NCBI GenBank assembly: GCA_910578515.1
Contig: CAJTQR010000001.1
Span: 806,001 to 870,000 of the forward strand
Direction: 5' to 3'
Length of the DNA: 64,000 nt
Origin: an uncultured Duncaniella sp.
GTDB taxonomy: Bacteria; Bacteroidota; Bacteroidia; Bacteroidales; Muribaculaceae
In this document: in pieces, positions 61,057 through 64,000 of the stretch
How the letters are laid out: the number at the start of each line of letters is the position of its first letter
How positions within the stretch are numbered: the stretch's first letter is position 1
The notes under the pieces: model-generated
Seen by the model: only the letters and a program-made list of their open reading frames with translations
The model's database searches: none
Told to the model about the DNA's origin: nothing
Program-made: the position numbers and the translations under genes

Positions 61057-64000
61057 TATTGTGGTAATATTTGTTCTGTTAATATCAATGATTCTTCTCC
61101 CGCTTCAACAGCAGCCATAGTCTCTAACTTGCGTAGAAGATATGCATGAGAAATAATTTGCGGTAATGCAGCGATTTCATTTTTCCTTAAGTTGGTAAGA
61201 AATCGCACTTCGTAGCCAGACAGTCCATCAGCCTGAGCAACAACCATCAAGTCGTCAACATATGCCTTATCAAGCATTCGTGCATTTCGTATCATCTTTA
61301 TTCTAGCTAATGCTTCAAGTAGGCGAGGATCTCGACGTTGTTTTTCAACTCCGGCAAATAATTTTGACTTTAGCATCTGATATATGCTGTCGAAATTTTC
61401 ATCTACCTTATGAGGTTGTTCGCTTTCTTGGGATTCAAAAATCGCCAAAGCCTCTTCGGCACTAAGCATTATGACACCGTGTTCTGTGGCGACTTTAAAT
61501 ACAAAGTCATTACCTTTTTTACCAAACATTACAACGCCTCGGACAGTTTTGTCAATATGTCTCGCAACACGGGCGCGATGAGGTATTTGCAACGCCGCCT
61601 TGTGGAGGTCTGTTCCTTTTAACTGGTCAAGCAAACGTCTATATGGAGTATCCCAAGACGCTGTTTCCGTCTTGCCAATTTCTTTTCTGTATCTTTCTAC
61701 AAAAAAACTCTGCACCTCTTCATCCTTAGTAAGGGCTTTAGTATCTTCACCCATGATAGCGTGAATCATAGCCATTTTAAGTGTAGATATTTCTTTAGTG
61801 CGCGTTTCTGCTTCTCCTACTTCGGTAGGAAAGAAATTAAAGATATAAAGATGTTCAAATACTTTCTTGTTTATTCGATTGATACGGCCTATTCGCTGTA
61901 TTACTCGAGTGGGATTGTATGGGATGTCATAATTGAATATTTCTCCAGCGCGATGCAAGTTATACCCCTCAGAGATGGCATCAGTAGCAATCAATATATC
62001 GAAATCATCCTTCTGCAATTCCTTTCTAAGCCCGGCATCAAAATTTGCACGGATTCTCTCCTTGTTGAGCATTGAAGCGTCACCGGAGGTATATTTCATC
62101 ACTCTCAACGTGTTTCCATCAGATTGCAAAGTCTCGCCCAGATAATTTACCGTATCGGCGAACGCAGAAAAAACTACAATTTTACGTTTAGGGTCATGAG
62201 AACGATGCTCTGTGAGTAATCTGCGGAACTCATCGAGTTTGGGGTCAAATTTAATTTTATCATCATTCCCAAACCATTCTTCGTGAATCTTTTTCAGTAA
62301 TGCAATATCAGATTCAACATCCGAAATAAAATCATCAGAGATGAATTTACGCGGAATAGTAAAGAGACCTTTTTGTTCGTATAACTCAAAGGCATCATAA
62401 ATCTCCTTAACGCCATCATCAGTAATTTCATAGAAATCCTCAACATCAGGGAGACCACCCTTTTTGAATACAGGAATTTCTCCTGATTTATCAATCCATG
62501 TCAGCAGATTCTCAGCGGATTTAATCATAAATCCTAAGGACTGTCGAAACGCATATACAGAACTTTCAAAGCGTTGCACCAACAATTTACGCATAAAAGA
62601 TGACACATTCTGCTGACGTCCTATTAACATGCGGTACTCAACACCTGTACGATTCTCCAGATACTCTGTAAGTTCTTCAATCTTTTCAGGTATAGCATAA
62701 GAAATCGGCTTGTATCGTGCAGACCTAAAACGAATCAAACCATCATTCTTTGGTTCATCTTCTGCTATAAGGTCAAGTGTGCGTTTGTATAAACTCAGCT
62801 GTTTTTCAGAGAGTTCATAATTCAGTTCTTTCGGGTCGTCCGGTATGACAGGTTTAATGCCTTGCAACTTCAAGTCTTCCTCGTAGGCCGGAATCTCCAT
62901 CAAATCTATTCTGGAACGGCGTACCACAAGCGGATTGATTATAGAACGAATGCTTGACGCAATACGCTCAGCCTCGGTTTTAACCTCATCATCAGTTATA
63001 CGCTTCTCTCGCTTTGCTTTTTCCATTTCCTTATATGTGGCAATAAGTTCACGGAAGGACTCGCCTAAATTCTCAACCGTTTTAAGTGTTGATTTATTAG
63101 GAATTTGGAATAACTTTAACAATGAGTATATATCATTCGGACGATTATTGAATGGAGTCGCAGTTAATAGCACCACCTTATTGTTACTGCATAAATCATG
63201 TAGTAGAGAATAGTCTTTTATATACTCATTTCTGAAACGATGCGCCTCATCAATGATTATCAAGAATTGTTCGTTTGAACGGGCAATTTCTTTGAAATGA
63301 GTTAAAGCTGATTCTATCTTACCCGCACTGAATACAGATGCATTGAAACCAAACTCATCTTTATACACCTCCCATTGTCTAACAAGATGCGGAGGGGCAA
63401 CGACTATTGTTCTTAATCGGAGATTACGAGCTATAGTTGAGGCAATGACTGATTTTCCAAGTCCAACAACATCTGCAATTATGACACCATTATGATTGTC
63501 AATGGCGTTAAGAGCAAGCTGGACAGCATCCGTTTGATATTTAAGATTTGAATATCTTCCTTCTGTGATGTCGTGCGGCGTCAGTATATTTTCTTTTGAA
63601 GGAATATTAAAGTACTCATGAAGTACACGAATATACATCAGATATGGCGAATACAACTTCTCGTACCAGATATGTTTTATAACTTTTTCCTCCCATTCAG
63701 GAATTGTATCTGTGTCTATTACTGGAACTGCACTCAACCACAATTCTTCAAAGATTAATTTGGCATCTATATGGTGTTGTTTATCTTTGAACCTTGCATT
63801 TATCTCAACGCGCCCTTCCAAGCCTTGATATGACAAGTTGCTGGAGCCTGTTATTACATTTCCCGGATCCTCGCCGTTCTCGTTAAAATCAGAACCAAAA
63901 TCAAAAATATACATTTTTGCATGACATGGCTCCTCTGTTTTTCTAATTTCAAGTGAACCGTCCTTGATTTTATTGTAAAATAGAGTGAACGATTTTTGTT
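61056..64000 (-). CDS. SNF2/SF2 helicase with N-terminal PLD nuclease domain (cut by window edge)
   Basis: The open frame continues past the window end: codons above the ATG at 63914 read FYNKIKDGSLEIRK and PCHAKMYIFDFGSD, so that ATG is internal. HAK...GSSNLS is the HKD motif of PLD nucleases. The helicase has Walker A ADVVGLGKSVIASTI, DEAH in IIIDEAHRFRNEY, LLTATPFNNRP, and motif VI RVIQRIGRINRINKK. It is coupled to the methyltransferase by a TAATG overlap, so the two form one restriction system. It resembles the PLD-helicase of the phosphorothioation operon in domain order only. Confidence 0.85.
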   Translation of the reverse strand, partial: QKSFTLFYNKIKDGSLEIRKTEEPCHAKMYIFDFGSDFNENGEDPGNVITGSSNLSYQGLEGRVEINARFKDKQHHIDAKLIFEELWLSAVPVIDTDTIPEWEEKVIKHIWYEKLYSPYLMYIRVLHEYFNIPSKENILTPHDITEGRYSNLKYQTDAVQLALNAIDNHNGVIIADVVGLGKSVIASTIARNLRLRTIVVAPPHLVRQWEVYKDEFGFNASVFSAGKIESALTHFKEIARSNEQFLIIIDEAHRFRNEYIKDYSLLHDLCSNNKVVLLTATPFNNRPNDIYSLLKLFQIPNKSTLKTVENLGESFRELIATYKEMEKAKREKRITDDEVKTEAERIASSIRSIINPLVVRRSRIDLMEIPAYEEDLKLQGIKPVIPDDPKELNYELSEKQLSLYKRTLDLIAEDEPKNDGLIRFRSARYKPISYAIPEKIEELTEYLENRTGVEYRMLIGRQQNVSSFMRKLLVQRFESSVYAFRQSLGFMIKSAENLLTWIDKSGEIPVFKKGGLPDVEDFYEITDDGVKEIYDAFELYEQKGLFTIPRKFISDDFISDVESDIALLKKIHEEWFGNDDKIKFDPKLDEFRRLLTEHRSHDPKRKIVVFSAFADTVNYLGETLQSDGNTLRVMKYTSGDASMLNKERIRANFDAGLRKELQKDDFDILIATDAISEGYNLHRAGEIFNYDIPYNPTRVIQRIGRINRINKKVFEHLYIFNFFPTEVGEAETRTKEISTLKMAMIHAIMGEDTKALTKDEEVQSFFVERYRKEIGKTETASWDTPYRRLLDQLKGTDLHKAALQIPHRARVARHIDKTVRGVVMFGKKGNDFVFKVATEHGVIMLSAEEALAIFESQESEQPHKVDENFDSIYQMLKSKLFAGVEKQRRDPRLLEALARIKMIRNARMLDKAYVDDLMVVAQADGLSGYEVRFLTNLRKNEIAALPQIISHAYLLRKLETMAAVEAGEESLILTEQILPQ

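Overview
The window looks like a mobile-element-rich defence island from a gut-type member of the order Bacteroidales. The sequence itself supports this: several genes sit behind promoters of the Bacteroidota form (TTTG, 19-20 bp, TAnnTTTG; the best are at 7830-7860, 42737-42767 and 52196-52227), the integrases and mobilisation genes are of Bacteroides type, and DUF3990/DUF3791, RhuM and invertible hsdS modules are typical of that order. Genus cannot be fixed. No rRNA, tRNA or CRISPR array was seen.

Layout. 1-5115 (minus): the start of a zinc-type alcohol dehydrogenase, then a translationally coupled pair, a nuclease-ATPase (DUF2075) and an SF1 helicase with a DUF2726-like nuclease end; the helicase start appears to carry a one-base lesion. 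About 5165-7100: wreck of a mobilisable element. 7445-21626 (plus): an orphan Xre/HipB-like regulator, an AAA ATPase, and a nine-gene operon joining Ssp-type parts (SspB/DUF4007, SspC ATPase, SspD PAPS-reductase-like) to Dnd-type parts (DGQHR/DndB-like, DndD-like), a GIY-YIG protein, a PLD-helicase and two unknown proteins. This looks like a DNA phosphorothioation system of mixed architecture. 21786-23056: a broken and an intact RhuM gene.

About 23067-30480 and about 42791-51930 hold two intact mobilisable elements of one family, both on the minus strand in the same gene order: zinc-ribbon/multi-HTH protein, tyrosine integrase, membrane protein, HTH protein, replication/primase-like ATPase, putative oriT, MobC-like protein, relaxase, coiled-coil membrane protein. 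The remnant at 5.2-7.1 kb is a third member with its middle deleted. Between the two intact elements lie a DUF3990/DUF3791 toxin-antitoxin-like cluster, two hypothetical genes, and a type I restriction-modification locus (xre-hsdR-hsdM-rhuM-hsdS) whose specificity genes can be reshuffled by a tyrosine recombinase at four copies of one core site.

The right part (52.2-64 kb) holds a second AAA ATPase with a clear promoter and palindromic operator, an Mrr-like nuclease paired with an HExxH metallopeptidase, gene debris, and a two-gene restriction system (PLD-helicase and Eco57I-like methyltransferase). The recognition end of the methyltransferase lies in a 1.75 kb segment bounded by a perfect 268 bp inverted repeat. 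A silent alternative recognition cassette lies in the opposite orientation, and a serine recombinase gene abuts the repeat. Two separate restriction systems here therefore appear able to change specificity by DNA inversion, one using a tyrosine and one a serine recombinase.
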